Shown here: positions 63,489-64,000 of the stretch, one piece after another
How positions within the stretch are numbered: position 1 is the stretch's first letter
How the letters are laid out: each line of letters begins with the position of its first letter
From: Halobacteriales archaeon YIM A00010
GTDB lineage: Archaea > Halobacteriota > Halobacteria > Halobacteriales > Haloarculaceae
Assembly: GCA_025041175.1 (NCBI GenBank)
Contig: JAKCFJ010000004.1
Coordinates: 1 to 64,000 of the forward strand
Direction: 5' to 3'
Length of the DNA: 64,000 nucleotides
Position numbers and translations under genes: made by a program
Notes under the pieces: generated by a model
Databases searched by the model: none
Seen by the model: the letters and a program-made list of their open reading frames with translations, nothing else
What the model was told of the DNA's origin: nothing

Positions 63489-64000
63489 ATGCTGACCTGC
63501 GAGTCACTGACCGTCGCCTACGATACGACGCCGATCCTCAGAAACGTCGATCTGACCGTCGAAGACGGCGAAATCGTCGGCATCATGGGGAAAAACGGTG
63601 CCGGAAAGACCACCCTGATGAAGGCGCTGATCGGTTTACTCGATCTTCGGGAGGGAACAATCACCTACGAGGGAACCGATGTCACTGGTGTCGCGTCCAA
63701 CGAGCGCGCCCGCCTCGGAATAGGATACATTCCACAGGGACGTGACGTGTTCCCGGATTTGACCGTCGAACAGAACCTGCTGATAGGCGAATCGATCAAC
63801 GCGGACGACGACGATCCCAGCTATGACCTCGTCTACGAATATTTCCCAATCCTCAAAGAGCGGGCCAGCCAGACCGCTGGCACCCTCAGCGGGGGCCAAC
63901 AACAGATGCTCGCCATCGGGCGCGCGCTGGTTGGGAATCCTGATCTTCTTCTGCTTGATGAGCCTTCTGAGGGCATCCAGCCCTCGATCGTCGACCGCAT
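63489..64000 (+). CDS. urtE: Urea ABC transporter ATPase UrtE, cut by window end
   Basis: The first 170 residues of UrtE. Walker A is IVGIMGKNGAGKTTLMKALI. The Q-loop region is GIGYIPQGRDVFPDLTVEQN, the UrtE/LivF form. The signature GTLSGGQQQMLAIGRALVGN and Walker B LLLLDEPSEGIQPSIVDR follow. The rest lies past the window end. ATG begins one base after the urtD stop. Confidence 0.94.
   Translation, partial: MLTCESLTVAYDTTPILRNVDLTVEDGEIVGIMGKNGAGKTTLMKALIGLLDLREGTITYEGTDVTGVASNERARLGIGYIPQGRDVFPDLTVEQNLLIGESINADDDDPSYDLVYEYFPILKERASQTAGTLSGGQQQMLAIGRALVGNPDLLLLDEPSEGIQPSIVDR

Overview
This window comes from a haloarchaeon (class Halobacteria). The proteins are very acidic, coding regions are G+C rich, starts are leaderless or short-leader with TATA-like boxes about 25-30 bases upstream, Tat signals with haloarchaeal lipoboxes are common, and the insertion sequences, HalOD1 domain and Orc1/Cdc6 are of haloarchaeal types. 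The IS remnants, the truncated Orc1/Cdc6 gene and several catabolic islands suggest a megaplasmid or an accessory part of a chromosome.

Region 1 (1-18.6 kb) looks like an aromatic-acid degradation island. It holds a branched-chain-amino-acid-type ABC transporter (binding protein, two permeases, two ATPases). This is followed on the same strand by a fused 3-hydroxyacyl-CoA dehydrogenase/enoyl-CoA hydratase, a thiolase and a DUF35 zinc-ribbon partner. An IclR regulator, an FAH-family hydrolase, an FAD aromatic hydroxylase, gentisate 1,2-dioxygenase, a hot-dog thioesterase and the end of an ADP-forming acyl-CoA synthetase complete it. Together they fit uptake of a phenylpropanoid or hydroxybenzoate, CoA-dependent side-chain shortening, hydroxylation and gentisate ring cleavage. 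About ten genes here are frameshifted, and most breaks I resolved fit loss of one base in a short G or C run, so sequencing error and real decay are both possible.

Region 2 (18.6-43.7 kb) starts at an IS6-type element next to a helicase remnant. It then carries three intact sulfatases and one ruined one, a formylglycine-generating enzyme, two GH3 glycosidases, an APC permease, an alcohol dehydrogenase, a Tat-exported BNR_4 protein resembling ulvan lyases, and a Tat-exported cupredoxin-ThuA-sugar dehydrogenase fusion. I read it as a locus for a sulfated polysaccharide, possibly ulvan-like.

Region 3 (43.7-49.4 kb) is an IS graveyard with a broken IclR regulator, a serine resolvase and an intact IS4-type transposase. 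Region 4 (49.4-52.1 kb) holds three NAD+ synthetase domains in two adjacent genes, two of them fused in one protein. Region 5 (52.7-64 kb) is a complete urea module: ureBCAGDEF, a nickel transporter and the urea ABC transporter urtABCDE (urtE is cut by the window end).

A 20-bp palindrome close to TTACAACAGTACTGTTGTAA occurs six times in non-coding DNA, near both IclR genes and between the two GH3 genes. It is probably an operator shared by these catabolic loci.
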